Assembly: GCA_910576345.1 (NCBI GenBank)
Contig: CAJTIT010000020.1
Span: 1-50,446 of the forward strand
From: Erysipelotrichales bacterium
GTDB taxonomy: Bacteria > Bacillota_I > Bacilli_A > Erysipelotrichales > Erysipelotrichaceae
Length of the DNA: 50,446 bases
Reading direction: 5' to 3'
Positions 17,924-26,285 of the stretch are shown here, piece after piece (position 1 is the stretch's first letter; every line of letters begins with the position of its first letter). The notes below the pieces were generated by a model. That model searched no databases and was not told the DNA's origin. It saw nothing but the letters and a program-made list of their open reading frames with translations. The position numbers were made by a program, and so were the translations under genes.

Positions 17924-17952
17924 TTGCTAATATGATAAGGCTATGATATACT
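17924..17952 (+). promoter_or_regulatory. Sigma-A-type promoter of the YebC-family gene
   Basis: TTGCTA, a 17-base spacer, then TATACT, 34 bases before the ATG at 17986. Confidence 0.6.
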
Positions 17953-17985
17953 ATTCACGCATAATTTTCGGAAGGTGATGAAAGA

Positions 17986-18717
17986 ATGGGTAGACATTTT
18001 GAAGTACGTGCTGCATCTATGGCAAAAACCGCAGCCGCAAAAGCAAAAAAATATTCACGTTATGGTAAAGAAATTTTAGTCGCAGCGAAAAACGGCGTTC
18101 CTGATCCTGATATGAACGCAACATTAAAAAAAGTGATTGAACGTGCGAAAGCCAACCAAGTACCGGCAGATGTCATCAAACGTGCGATCGAAAAGGCAAA
18201 AGGTGGAACCGGAGAAAACTATTCAGAAGCAAGCTATGAAGGATTTGGCGCAGGCGGACAAGCGACGGTGATCATCGACTGCCTGACAGATAATACAAAC
18301 CGCACCATCGCAGATCTTCGCGCATGTTTTAATAAATCCCATGCGAAAATGGGTGTCAGTGGATCCGTATCATTCAATTATGAAAAAGTCGGCATGATTT
18401 CGATTGCCTATGAGGATGAAGAAGCGATGATGGACGCATTGATTATGGCAGAAGTCGATTTAAAAGATATCGAAGTCGAAGAAGGACACATGACCATTAC
18501 CGTTGCGCCGCAAGATTTAAACAAGGCGAAAGAAGCAATTGATGAGTTGATTCCGGATGTAACCTTTGATATTTTGGAACTCACACAGCTGCCCAATGAA
18601 TATGTGGAGCTTGCAGGAGAAGATTTGGAATTGTTCCAACGATTGATTCGCTTACTGGACGATGTGGATGATGTGCAGAATGTTTATCATAACGTATCTA
18701 ATCTAAACGCAGAATAA
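17986..18717 (+). CDS. YebC/PmpR (TACO1) family protein
   Basis: This 243-residue protein covers the full YebC family: basic N-terminal domain (KAKKYSRYGKEI), GVPDPDMNATLKKVIERAKA, the family block GFGAGGQATVIIDCLTDNTNRT, and an acidic C-terminal domain. The family is known as transcriptional regulators (PmpR) and, more recently, as ribosome-associated factors easing polyproline translation. It is probably cytosolic. Opening residues MGRHFEVRAASM are typical of the Firmicutes YeeI-like branch. GGAAGGTGATG precedes the start. It is monocistronic, with a shared terminator downstream. Confidence 0.93.
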   Translation: MGRHFEVRAASMAKTAAAKAKKYSRYGKEILVAAKNGVPDPDMNATLKKVIERAKANQVPADVIKRAIEKAKGGTGENYSEASYEGFGAGGQATVIIDCLTDNTNRTIADLRACFNKSHAKMGVSGSVSFNYEKVGMISIAYEDEEAMMDALIMAEVDLKDIEVEEGHMTITVAPQDLNKAKEAIDELIPDVTFDILELTQLPNEYVELAGEDLELFQRLIRLLDDVDDVQNVYHNVSNLNAE

Positions 18718-18765
18718 TCCGGCTTATTATTGTTTACACATTGGTAAGAAACGACAATACAAATG

Positions 18766-18812
18766 AAAAAAGATGAAACGCATTTATATGATGTAATGCA
18801 TTCATCTTTTTT
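18766..18812. terminator. Bidirectional terminator between convergent genes
   Basis: AAAAAAGATGAA...GCATT pairs with AATGCATTCATCTTTTTT, giving T runs on both strands between the YebC gene (+) and ydcF (-). Confidence 0.75.
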
Positions 18813-18817
18813 ATTGT

Positions 18818-19366
18818 TTATGATTTGAACAGTTTTAAGAATACTTCCCAATATAAAACATTCCATAAGCGTAGATATTCTATGATATAATCTTTCCATG
18901 GATCCTTTTTATATGCTTTTGCCATATATGCATGAGGAAAAAACTTTCTTGCGAAAAAGAAGGCTCTTCGACAATGCGCAGAACTGGTAATGACCAGAAT
19001 TTTCGAAACATCGAAATGTTCTTTCGTAAACTTAAAATTCTGAAATGTATTGCGTGCTTTGCATTCGCAATCAATTACGCATTCTGATAAGGATGCCTGT
19101 AAAGCAGCTTTCATGACTTCTGCTTCCACGTAAGCATTGTGAACGGCACCTCCGGAAATCAAGACACGGGTACATCCGTATCGATTTACATAACGCGCAC
19201 AAGTTTCTAAACGTTCACGTTGCTTGAAAGACAAGGAACCATCCGCATTACAAGGACATCCCAATACCAAAATCGCATCCCATTTTTCATGAACTTTATA
19301 TTCGGCTTTTCGAATAAATAAAAAAGGAATTAAAAGTATCAAGATGGTAACAATGATAAACATCAT
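18818..19366 (-). CDS. YdcF family (DUF218) membrane protein
   Basis: This 182-residue protein has an N-terminal membrane helix (MMFIIVTILILLIPFLFI) and a DUF218 domain with the motifs DAILVLGCPCN, RVLISGGA, EAEVMKAAL and ILVITSSAHCRRA. The DUF218 fold (YdcF, SanA, ElyC) is linked to envelope or nucleotide-type chemistry, with the reaction unknown. Cysteines at LGCPCN, where most members have LGxxxxxxG, are a small variation. It overlaps the tmcAL stop by four bases, so the two form one minus-strand operon. Confidence 0.85.
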   Translation of the reverse strand: MMFIIVTILILLIPFLFIRKAEYKVHEKWDAILVLGCPCNADGSLSFKQRERLETCARYVNRYGCTRVLISGGAVHNAYVEAEVMKAALQASLSECVIDCECKARNTFQNFKFTKEHFDVSKILVITSSAHCRRAFFFARKFFPHAYMAKAYKKDPWKDYIIEYLRLWNVLYWEVFLKLFKS

Positions 19367-20448
19367 ACTCTTATCGGCGATCCTTTTTCTTTTTCCACCG
19401 CGTGATCATTTGGATTCATGAAATCATACATATAGGCAGATCTTAATTCCATGGAGCGATAGGGAAGTGGAACTTGTGTGAATTTCATAGCGACTCGTAC
19501 TTCTTCATGTTCTTTCAGCGTTTTCAAATAGCGCTGCCCAACAGAATTGAAACCAAGGACACGAATATGCGCTAAGGAAGGAAGCGCATTGATTTCTGTT
19601 TTCGTAGTCTGGTTAAGCAAATGAATCAATGTACGGCGTATTCTGGAAGTCGTATAACGTTTGCAGGTCACCGATTCTAAGAATGCATTCAAGGAATTAC
19701 ATTGTTTTGCGGCAGTGATCAGACGCTGCTCAATGCCTTCATCCATCAGAAACAAAGATTGAAGATAAGCTTTTGGCAAACTGAACAATAAACCTTGGAT
19801 ATACCTATAATAATCATCCAGTGCATGCTTTGCCAAAATATCATACATTGGCGTATATACAGAGATGTCTTTATTGTCAAACAAGGCGTCACGAAGTGCA
19901 TTTGCACTGGCAAACTTTTTTGTCAAATGACGATCATGATAACGGTTGGTACGCTGAATACAATGCGGCGTAATGTCATATGGTTTCATTTCTTTGATAT
20001 AATTGATACCTAAAATATCATTGGGCAAATGTGTCCCATAAAGTTTTTCATATGTTTTTGGCACAGAAACGCTCTTTTTGAAATGATCAGGATGATCATG
20101 ATGCGTAGCTAATTGAATCAAGCGGTCGATATCACCACATTCACTGCCAAACACGATATCGGAAACATGTGCCAGTGCCAAAGATGTTACTGCGCCTTTT
20201 GCAAAATAGCGAGCGCTCTGTGTCGCATAGGCAAACGGAAGCTCAATGATCAAATCAGCGCCATGTTGAAGTGCAGTTTTCACACGACTCCATTTATCGG
20301 TTATTGCCGGTTCGCCACGCTGTACAAAATTGCCGCTCATGACACAAATCATTACGTCACAGCCGGTAATTTCACGACTTTTATGGAGATGATATGCATG
20401 TCCATAATGAAATGGATTGTATTCACATATAACACCGCATGCTTTCAT
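19363..20448 (-). CDS. tmcAL: tRNA(Met) cytidine acetate ligase TmcAL
   Basis: This 361-residue homologue of B. subtilis YlbM/TmcAL activates acetate with ATP and transfers it to the wobble cytidine of elongator tRNA-Met, making N4-acetylcytidine. The nucleotidyltransferase start is diagnostic (GVICEYNPFHYGHAYHL with the HxGH motif). So are MSGNFVQRGEPAITDKW, ADLIIELPFAYATQSA, and the later CIQRTNRYHD block. It is about 40 residues shorter than the Bacillus protein at the C-terminal end. AAAGGAGAG precedes the ATG on the minus strand. ydcF follows in the same operon. Confidence 0.93.
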   Translation of the reverse strand: MKACGVICEYNPFHYGHAYHLHKSREITGCDVMICVMSGNFVQRGEPAITDKWSRVKTALQHGADLIIELPFAYATQSARYFAKGAVTSLALAHVSDIVFGSECGDIDRLIQLATHHDHPDHFKKSVSVPKTYEKLYGTHLPNDILGINYIKEMKPYDITPHCIQRTNRYHDRHLTKKFASANALRDALFDNKDISVYTPMYDILAKHALDDYYRYIQGLLFSLPKAYLQSLFLMDEGIEQRLITAAKQCNSLNAFLESVTCKRYTTSRIRRTLIHLLNQTTKTEINALPSLAHIRVLGFNSVGQRYLKTLKEHEEVRVAMKFTQVPLPYRSMELRSAYMYDFMNPNDHAVEKEKGSPIRV

Positions 20449-20683
20449 AAAGCTCTCCTTTCTTTTTTTAACACTATATCATATTTTTTAATCATCTTCT
20501 ATGAAAATATTCACAAGAATGCATGTTTTATTATAATACAGGCTATCCTATTTATAAATGTATCGTTTCCTCACTGAGAAGACAAATTCATATAAAATTC
20601 AAATGGACCTAAAAAAGATCATATACCTATTGAGAAAATGAATCATTTGCGGTATGATAGCACAAAGAAAGGCGGAAAATTTT

Positions 20684-21625
20684 ATGATCGAACATACATT
20701 TACATTTTCAAGCTTTCAAGATCAGCTTACGATTCATTGTTTGATTGAGATACCTGAAAATCCTTGTGGCATCCTACAAATCGTTCATGGGATGAGCGAA
20801 CATAAAGAACGCTATCTACCGTTCATGGAAGCAATGGCAAAGAGTGGTTGGATCTGTGTGATTCATGATCATCGAGGGCATGGAGAGAGTGTGAAAACAA
20901 AAGAAGATCTTGGATACTTTTATGATACAACAGGCACTTACCTAATGGAAGATGTACACCAATTGACGTATTTGATGAAACAGCGGTTTCCTACATTACC
21001 TTATGTATTGTTTGGACATTCCATGGGTTCTTTACTTGCACGAGCTTATACAAAAAAATACGATTATGAACTGGATGGTTTGATTATCTGCGGATCTCCC
21101 AGCAAAAACCGTATGGCATGGATGGGAAACATTGTGGCGAAATTAATGGAAAAATGGAAACATGCGCAATATCGAAGCCCCATGATTCAACATCTTGCAT
21201 TCTCCAAAAATGAAAAACGTTTCCATGAAGAGAGTCCCAATGCATGGATCTGTTCGGATCACAATGTGGTGAAAGCATATGACGATGATACTGCCTGCGG
21301 CTTTGTCTTTACATTAAACGGATTTCAGAATTTATTTACATTGATTTCAAACGTGTACGACGAAGACAACTGGAAACTGTTGAACAAACAGCTGCCGATT
21401 TTCTTTATTGCGGGCAGTGATGATCCCTGCATTGTGAACATAAATAAATTTCATGAAGCCGTAAGATTTATGGAGAAATTGGGTTATGAACATGTTTCCA
21501 GTAAACTATACCCGCAAATGCGCCATGAGATTCTCAACGAACGCGGAAAAGAAGAAGTATATGAAGATATACAAGCATTTTTAAAATCCGTTAAAACATT
21601 GCATACTTCAGATTTGCATAAATAA
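20684..21625 (+). CDS. Alpha/beta hydrolase, monoacylglycerol-lipase/lysophospholipase type
   Basis: This is a 313-residue serine hydrolase. The oxyanion motif HGMSEHKERY lies near residue 37, the nucleophile elbow GHSMGS has Ser113, the acid is in GSDDPC, and the histidine is in MRHEILNE. The serine aminopeptidase S33/hydrolase_4 pattern fits monoacylglycerol lipase or lysophospholipase. No signal peptide is present, so it acts in the cytosol. ATG 20684 is used because AAAGGCGG lies just before it, whereas ATG 20654 has no site. It is transcribed away from tmcAL and is likely monocistronic. Confidence 0.88.
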   Translation: MIEHTFTFSSFQDQLTIHCLIEIPENPCGILQIVHGMSEHKERYLPFMEAMAKSGWICVIHDHRGHGESVKTKEDLGYFYDTTGTYLMEDVHQLTYLMKQRFPTLPYVLFGHSMGSLLARAYTKKYDYELDGLIICGSPSKNRMAWMGNIVAKLMEKWKHAQYRSPMIQHLAFSKNEKRFHEESPNAWICSDHNVVKAYDDDTACGFVFTLNGFQNLFTLISNVYDEDNWKLLNKQLPIFFIAGSDDPCIVNINKFHEAVRFMEKLGYEHVSSKLYPQMRHEILNERGKEEVYEDIQAFLKSVKTLHTSDLHK

Positions 21626-21659
21626 TAGAATGACAAAATCCAACAAAACAAATAAAAAC

Positions 21660-21687
21660 TTGACTTTCCTAAAAAAATCCCTATACT
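21660..21687 (+). promoter_or_regulatory. Sigma-A promoter of tyrS leader
   Basis: TTGACT, a 16-base spacer, then TATACT. Transcription should start near 21694, at the T-box leader. Confidence 0.7.
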
Positions 21688-21693
21688 ATTTGA

Positions 21694-21915
21694 ATAGAGC
21701 GAAGAAGAGACAAAGTATCTGAAAGTATGCGTCTTTAGAGAGATGATGGCCGCTGAAAATCATTGGCGCATCTTCAGAGAATACAGCTTGGAGCTTCCTT
21801 ATCAAAAATAAGGACGTCAAATCATCTCACGTTACGAGATGGAAAGTGCATCCAAACGGATGAACTAAGGTGGTACCACGCAAACAGCGTCCTTGGAATA
21901 GGGCGTTTTTTTTAT
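21694..21915 (+). promoter_or_regulatory. Tyrosine T-box riboswitch
   Basis: This is a classic T-box leader controlling tyrS by uncharged tRNA. The specifier is TAC (Tyr) at 21782-21784 inside AGAATACAGC. The conserved antiterminator sequence CTAAGGTGGTACCACG lies at 21865-21880. The competing terminator GCGTCC...GGGCGTTTTTTTT is at 21887-21913. Uncharged tRNA-Tyr would pair with both the specifier and the GGTG part and so permit readthrough. Confidence 0.93.
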
Positions 21916-21941
21916 CCAAAATAAGAAAAGGAGCAGAAATT

Positions 21942-23174
21942 ATGACATTATTTGAAGAATTGAAATGGAGAGGACTGATCGATAATATTACAAGTCCGGA
22001 GTTGGAAAAAGAACTCAATGAAGGAGAATTGACGTTTTATATCGGAACCGACCCAACCGCAGACAGTATGCACATCGGACATTATTCCTCATTGTTAACC
22101 GCAAGACGACTAAAAGAAGCAGGACATCATCCGATTATGCTGGTAGGTGGAGCGACCGGCTTTATCGGTGATCCAAAGGCAAGCGGTGAGCGTGAGATGT
22201 TGACAAAAGAAACCCTCACCCATAACTATGAATGTTTAAGCAAACAGATGGAAGAACTCTTTGGCTTTCAAATGGTCAATAACTTGGACTGGACCAAAGA
22301 TATCAGCGTTATCGACTTCCTTCGTGAATATGGAAAGCATTTCAACATCAATACGATGATCAACAAGGATACCGTCAAACGGCGCTTGGAAACTGGTATT
22401 AGTTATACAGAATTCTCTTATATGATTTTACAATCATTGGACTTTCTGCATTTGTATGAGACTTATGATTGCCGTCTTCAAATCGGTGGACAGGATCAGT
22501 GGGGGAACATTACGTCCGGTTTGGATCTGATACGCAAGAAACACGGCACAGATGTCAAATGCTACGGTCTTACGATGCCTTTGATAACCAAATCCGATGG
22601 GACGAAATTTGGAAAAAGCGAATCCGGTACCGTTTGGCTGGATAAAAACAAAACATCTGCTTATGCATTGTATCAATTTCTGCTCAATACGGAAGATGCC
22701 AAAGTTATTGAATTCTTAAAGCGTTTGACGTTCTTATCCAAAGAAGAAATTGAATCATTGGAACAAAGCGTCAAAACCGAACCGCATAAGCGATTGGCAC
22801 AAAAAGCGTTGGCTGGCGAAGTCGTAGAAACGCTGCACGGACAAGAAGAATTAAATAAGGCGTTGAAGATCACCGATTGTTTCTTTAAAGGCAACATCCA
22901 AGAACTGGACAAGGCAGAACTCAAAGATGCACTCGCAAACTTTGAAAAGCGCCCTGTGGAAAACGGTTTGACTTTGGTGGATGTGTTAGTAAATGCCCAT
23001 ATTGCTTCCAGCAAGCGTGAAGCCAGAGAACTCATCAACGGCGGATCGATTCAAATCAATGGAGAAAAAGTACATGATTTATCAACGGTCATTCAAAAAG
23101 AACATGCGATTTGTGATAACTGTACGTTGATTAAAAAAGGCAAGCGTAATTACTTTGTGATTGAACTAGCCTAA
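21942..23174 (+). CDS. tyrS: Tyrosyl-tRNA synthetase
   Basis: This is a 410-residue class Ic enzyme that charges tRNA-Tyr. The HIGH signature is HIGH at residues 44-47, the KMSKS-type loop is KFGKS at 222-226, the tyrosine pocket includes GGQDQWGN, and an S4 RNA-binding domain occupies the last 70 residues (ASSKREARELINGGSIQING). Length and order match bacterial TyrRS. ATG 21942 follows AAGGAGCAG, just after the T-box terminator. The open frame upstream of it lies within the T-box and is not coding. Confidence 0.97.
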   Translation: MTLFEELKWRGLIDNITSPELEKELNEGELTFYIGTDPTADSMHIGHYSSLLTARRLKEAGHHPIMLVGGATGFIGDPKASGEREMLTKETLTHNYECLSKQMEELFGFQMVNNLDWTKDISVIDFLREYGKHFNINTMINKDTVKRRLETGISYTEFSYMILQSLDFLHLYETYDCRLQIGGQDQWGNITSGLDLIRKKHGTDVKCYGLTMPLITKSDGTKFGKSESGTVWLDKNKTSAYALYQFLLNTEDAKVIEFLKRLTFLSKEEIESLEQSVKTEPHKRLAQKALAGEVVETLHGQEELNKALKITDCFFKGNIQELDKAELKDALANFEKRPVENGLTLVDVLVNAHIASSKREARELINGGSIQINGEKVHDLSTVIQKEHAICDNCTLIKKGKRNYFVIELA

Positions 23175-23191
23175 AATAAAACAATAAACTA

Positions 23192-23223
23192 AGCGTTCTT
23201 TCAAAATGAAAGGGCGTTTTTTT
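23192..23223 (+). terminator. Terminator after tyrS
   Basis: AAGCGTTCTTTC pairs, with G-U wobbles, with GAAAGGGCGTTT and is followed by a T run. Confidence 0.7.
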
Positions 23224-23235
23224 AAATTCCCATGT

Positions 23236-23262
23236 ACCTTTGGGCATCTGCCACATAGTATA
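23236..23262 (+). promoter_or_regulatory. Sigma-K-type promoter of the dipicolinate operon
   Basis: AC at 23236-23237, a 16-base spacer, then CATAGTATA at 23254-23262. This matches the sigma-K pattern AC-N16-CATANNNTA. In B. subtilis the equivalent spoVF operon is transcribed by sigma-K in the mother cell. It lies 20 bases ahead of the TTG start of dpaA. Confidence 0.7.
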
Positions 23263-23281
23263 AGGTAAAGGGGGCAAGATT

Positions 23282-24055
23282 TTGAAACTGGCAATTGTGA
23301 ACAGTGATCAAAGAATGCAGGAAGTGTATTTTTCTTTGGCAAACGATTATGAAACGGTTTTGATTAATGCTTATACCGACTTTGATAGAATCGATGACGC
23401 AGATGCGTTGATTTTGCCTGTCAAGGGACTGACTTCAACCGGTTCGCTTTATGCATCAGGGAAAGAAATCATAATACCAAAATCATTCTGGCAAAGAATG
23501 CAGGAGAAAAAAATCTTTGCCGGTATTCCACAACCATTTCTTCATGATTTTCCACATGTACATTACTATATGCAAGATGAAGAAATCAAACGGAAAAATG
23601 CAGTTTTTACTGCGGAGGGGACGCTTTTTCTGTTGATTGATCATACCGGTCGATCCATCCAAGATGTAAAAGTGGACATTATCGGTTATGGCGCATGCGG
23701 CAGAGAAATTGCAAAATGGCTCGATGCCTTGCGAATTCCCATTCGTATCGTGAGAAGAAATACAGATGAAAAAGGACGTTTTGTTAACGTTGCCGATTAT
23801 CGAAAAGGTTCTTGCGGTGATGTTATTATCAATACATCACCGTCGATTGTCTTGGATCGTGAATTGTTGACAAGATGGCATAATAAACCGCTGATCATTG
23901 ATATTGCAACACCGGATGTGATTGATTATGACGCCGCTTTGAAACAAGATATTCGCGTTATCAAGGCGGGCAATCTGCCTAATATGGTTGCTTATGAAAG
24001 TAGCGGCAAATTGATCGCAGATTATGTAAGGGGGAAGATACAGGATGGAAAATAA
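23282..24055 (+). CDS. dpaA: Dipicolinate synthase subunit A
   Basis: This 257-residue homologue of SpoVFA/DpaA works with DpaB to oxidise a lysine-pathway intermediate to dipicolinic acid, the spore-core chelator made in the mother cell. Visible marks are an N-terminal DpaA-specific domain (DALILPVKGLTSTGSLY) and a Rossmann NAD(P)-binding unit (VDIIGYGACGREIAKWL), followed by INTSPSIVL and a C-terminal AGNLPNMVAY block. The start is TTG 23282, preceded by AAAGGGGGC. It overlaps dpaB by 11 bases. It is slightly shorter than the Bacillus protein. Confidence 0.92.
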   Translation: MKLAIVNSDQRMQEVYFSLANDYETVLINAYTDFDRIDDADALILPVKGLTSTGSLYASGKEIIIPKSFWQRMQEKKIFAGIPQPFLHDFPHVHYYMQDEEIKRKNAVFTAEGTLFLLIDHTGRSIQDVKVDIIGYGACGREIAKWLDALRIPIRIVRRNTDEKGRFVNVADYRKGSCGDVIINTSPSIVLDRELLTRWHNKPLIIDIATPDVIDYDAALKQDIRVIKAGNLPNMVAYESSGKLIADYVRGKIQDGK

Positions 24056-24626
24056 GCATATTCTGATAGGCATTAGCGGATCGTTTTGTAATCATGAGAA
24101 CGTATTGAAACAGTTTCAAGCGCTGTCAAAGAAAAATAAACTGACCTTTGTCGTAAGTGAATCTGTTTATTACACCACAACGCGTTTTTTTGAGCGGAAT
24201 GCGTTTATCACGAAACTGGAAGAAATTAGTGCTACACCCATCATTCATACGTTGGTGGAAGCGGAAAAAATCGGACCGATGAATCCATACGATTTGATGC
24301 TTGTTGCCCCATGCACCGCAACGCAATGTGCCAAATTTGTTCATGGAATTTATGATTCACCGCTAACATTGGCAATGAAAGCGATGATTCGCAATCAGAA
24401 AAATATCGTTATTGGCTTTTCCAGCAACGATGCGCTTGGTATTAGTGGAGAAAATTTATTTCGCTTGTTTTCAATGAAACATTTGTATGTGATGCCCATT
24501 GCGCAAGATGCGCCCGATAAAAAACCGCTCAGTGTTGTGGCGGTATGGGAGACAATGGAAGAAACATTGGATAAGGCTTTTGAGAACAAACAAATTCAGC
24601 CGATTTTAAGGGAGCGGCACCTATGA
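24045..24626 (+). CDS. dpaB: Dipicolinate synthase subunit B
   Basis: This 193-residue flavoprotein-type subunit of dipicolinate synthase (SpoVFB) has the flavodoxin/PPC-decarboxylase-like start (HILIGISGSFCNHENVL), the ATPIIHTLVEAEKIGP stretch and LMLVAPCTATQCAKF characteristic of DpaB. It pairs with DpaA, whose gene overlaps it by 11 bases, and dapA overlaps its stop by four bases. The three genes therefore form a translationally linked set. Part of the sigma-K-type transcript. Confidence 0.92.
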   Translation: MENKHILIGISGSFCNHENVLKQFQALSKKNKLTFVVSESVYYTTTRFFERNAFITKLEEISATPIIHTLVEAEKIGPMNPYDLMLVAPCTATQCAKFVHGIYDSPLTLAMKAMIRNQKNIVIGFSSNDALGISGENLFRLFSMKHLYVMPIAQDAPDKKPLSVVAVWETMEETLDKAFENKQIQPILRERHL

Positions 24627-25489
24627 AAGATTTTCAAATAATGACAGCGCTTATAACGCCTTTTCAAACAAATGGAGTAATTGATTATCCGGCATTGGAC
24701 AAACTTATTCAACAACAAATCGATCAGGGAGTGGATGGCTTGATCGTTTGCGGAACGACGGCGGAAACAGCGTGTTTAAGCGAACATGAACGTTTTGATG
24801 TGCTTCGATGGATTCAGTATCGAACCAAAGGCAAGGTTCCGATATGGTTTGGATGTGGAACCAATAATACGCAAGAGACGCTACGCTTAGTCAGCAAGGC
24901 ATCCTATTATGACATCGCCGGTGTTTTATTGGTCACTCCGTATTACAACAAGCCCTCCCAAGAAGGACTGTATATGCATTTTAAAACAATTGCGAATCAA
25001 ACCAATATCCCAATCATGCTGTATCAGGTGTATGGACGCTGCGGTGTGCAGTTTGAAGAAGAAACAATCATCCGATTGTTTGAAGAATGTGATCAAATTG
25101 TAGCGCTGAAACATGCCAGCGACGATTATGCGCTGATTGAACGGCTTCACCGGCGTTTTCCAAATAAACAACTGTACAGTGGTGAAGATAAAACATTTTA
25201 TCAAGGAATCGGCAAGGGTCTCAGTGGTTTGATTTCTGTGATGAGCAATGCGTTTTTAACGCAGATTAAAGAAGATCTGATCGATTTGGATGAACAAAAA
25301 CAAAGCGATCTGATACGTCGTGCGGAGATATCTTTTTTGGAATGTTCGCCAAGCGCCATCAAATATATTCTGCATCAAAAAGGAATCTGTGAAAACGCTT
25401 TGCGGCTTCCGCTAGTTCCCATCTCAAAACAAGCAGAACATCAAATTGATGCGTTTTTACAAACCGACAAAAAATGCCAGAATCTGTGA
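24623..25489 (+). CDS. dapA: 4-hydroxy-tetrahydrodipicolinate synthase
   Basis: This is a 288-residue class I aldolase that condenses pyruvate with aspartate semialdehyde. The Schiff-base lysine is Lys163 (ALKHAS), the catalytic Tyr is Tyr134 in LYQVYGR, and the substrate motif CGTTAE lies near residue 44. The usual YNVPGRT reads YQVYGRCG, so the loop is altered but keeps the Tyr and Arg. Its overlap with dpaB and the absence of other lysine genes suggest a copy devoted to making dipicolinate in the sporulating mother cell. That dedication is inferred. Confidence 0.9.
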   Translation: MKDFQIMTALITPFQTNGVIDYPALDKLIQQQIDQGVDGLIVCGTTAETACLSEHERFDVLRWIQYRTKGKVPIWFGCGTNNTQETLRLVSKASYYDIAGVLLVTPYYNKPSQEGLYMHFKTIANQTNIPIMLYQVYGRCGVQFEEETIIRLFEECDQIVALKHASDDYALIERLHRRFPNKQLYSGEDKTFYQGIGKGLSGLISVMSNAFLTQIKEDLIDLDEQKQSDLIRRAEISFLECSPSAIKYILHQKGICENALRLPLVPISKQAEHQIDAFLQTDKKCQNL

Positions 25490-25523
25490 TTGCTTTTCAC
25501 TATAATGATGAGCGGTGATAACA

Positions 25524-25727
25524 ATGATTCAGGTACAAGTCTTTGATGAGGAACATGAAGAAGATCTTATGGATGACATCAACCAATTTCTAAATGCGCA
25601 TCCTTCGATACAGCTATTTGACATCAAATTCGCAACGGCTGTGGCAAGTGATGCGGACGGGCAGATTTTTTGTTTCAGCGCGATGATCATTTATCGTGAT
25701 AAATCGTCCATGACCGTGCCATACTAA
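25524..25727 (+). CDS. cse60: Sporulation protein Cse60-like
   Basis: This 67-residue protein matches Cse60 of Bacillus: MIQVQVFDEEHEEDL at the start, then a QLFDIKFATAVA strand, and the C-terminal FCFSAMIIY. In B. subtilis cse60 is a sigma-E-dependent gene of unknown biochemical role. ATG 25524 is used, with GAGCGGTGA upstream, rather than GTG 25515. It sits 34 bases after dapA, inside the sporulation cluster. A TATAAT stands in the gap at about 25501, so it may have its own promoter. Confidence 0.8.
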   Translation: MIQVQVFDEEHEEDLMDDINQFLNAHPSIQLFDIKFATAVASDADGQIFCFSAMIIYRDKSSMTVPY

Positions 25728-25747
25728 CAGCATGGAGGTGTTATGCA

Positions 25748-25912
25748 ATGCAGAACAAGACAGAAATATTGTGCAACGTACATTCTTGTGTGTTCCATAA
25801 GGATAATCATTGTAGCGCAAACTGCATCAGCGTTGGCTGTGATGACTGTATCATGCCCAATGAATGCAGCGAAACCAAATGTGCGTCTTTCCGTAGCGAA
25901 TGCGGCAAATAA
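25748..25912 (+). CDS. DUF1540 cysteine-rich small protein
   Basis: This 54-residue protein has nine or more cysteines in the DUF1540 pattern: LCNVHSCVFHKDNHCSA, then a conserved ISVGC, and ETKCASF. Cysteine-rich DUF1540 proteins are common in spore-forming Firmicutes and probably bind metal, though their role is unknown. GGAGGTG ends seven bases before ATG 25748. An ATG five bases earlier is in another frame and too near the ribosome site. The stop is immediately followed by a strong terminator. Its place after cse60 suggests a sporulation function. Confidence 0.85.
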   Translation: MQNKTEILCNVHSCVFHKDNHCSANCISVGCDDCIMPNECSETKCASFRSECGK

Positions 25913-25934
25913 ACAATCTTCGGATTGTTTTTTT
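25911..25934 (+). terminator. Strong UUCG-loop terminator
   Basis: AAACAATC, TTCG tetraloop, GATTGTTT and a T run. This ends the dipicolinate/Cse60/DUF1540 cluster. Confidence 0.9.
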
Positions 25935-26285
25935 TCATGAAATAACATAAAGAATATATGTCTTTTATTGTTATCTAAATCACAATACGCATGCTTGTTT
26001 TGATGGATCTGTTCAAATGACAAGCATAGTACTTATAAAAAAAGCAAAATTTAAAGTAGGTACAGAAACATAATTTATTGTTTTCTGCTCGATATTGGCA
26101 AGTTATCCTATCAAAGCGATATCAATGCACATTACGTTTTACTTTATCTCATTTGTCGCAAAGGATTTTCAAGAGGGGACAATGCACATATAACACTTTA
26201 TTTTTTTTATAAAATTACAAAAATTATACATCTGTTCTATCTTGAAGGGTGTGGTTATGTTATAATGTTAGCGAGGTGATTACAC
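25935..26285. other. Gene-free stretch before the lipoprotein gene
   Basis: No frame looks coding. A TATAAT lies about 25 bases before the TTG at 26286 without a good minus-35, and the ribosome site is GAGGTGATT. Confidence 0.4.

Noticed and set aside
25743-25940. A 65-codon frame overlapping the DUF1540 gene
   Set aside because: Its start is three bases from the ribosome site, and the other frame gives a clear cysteine pattern.
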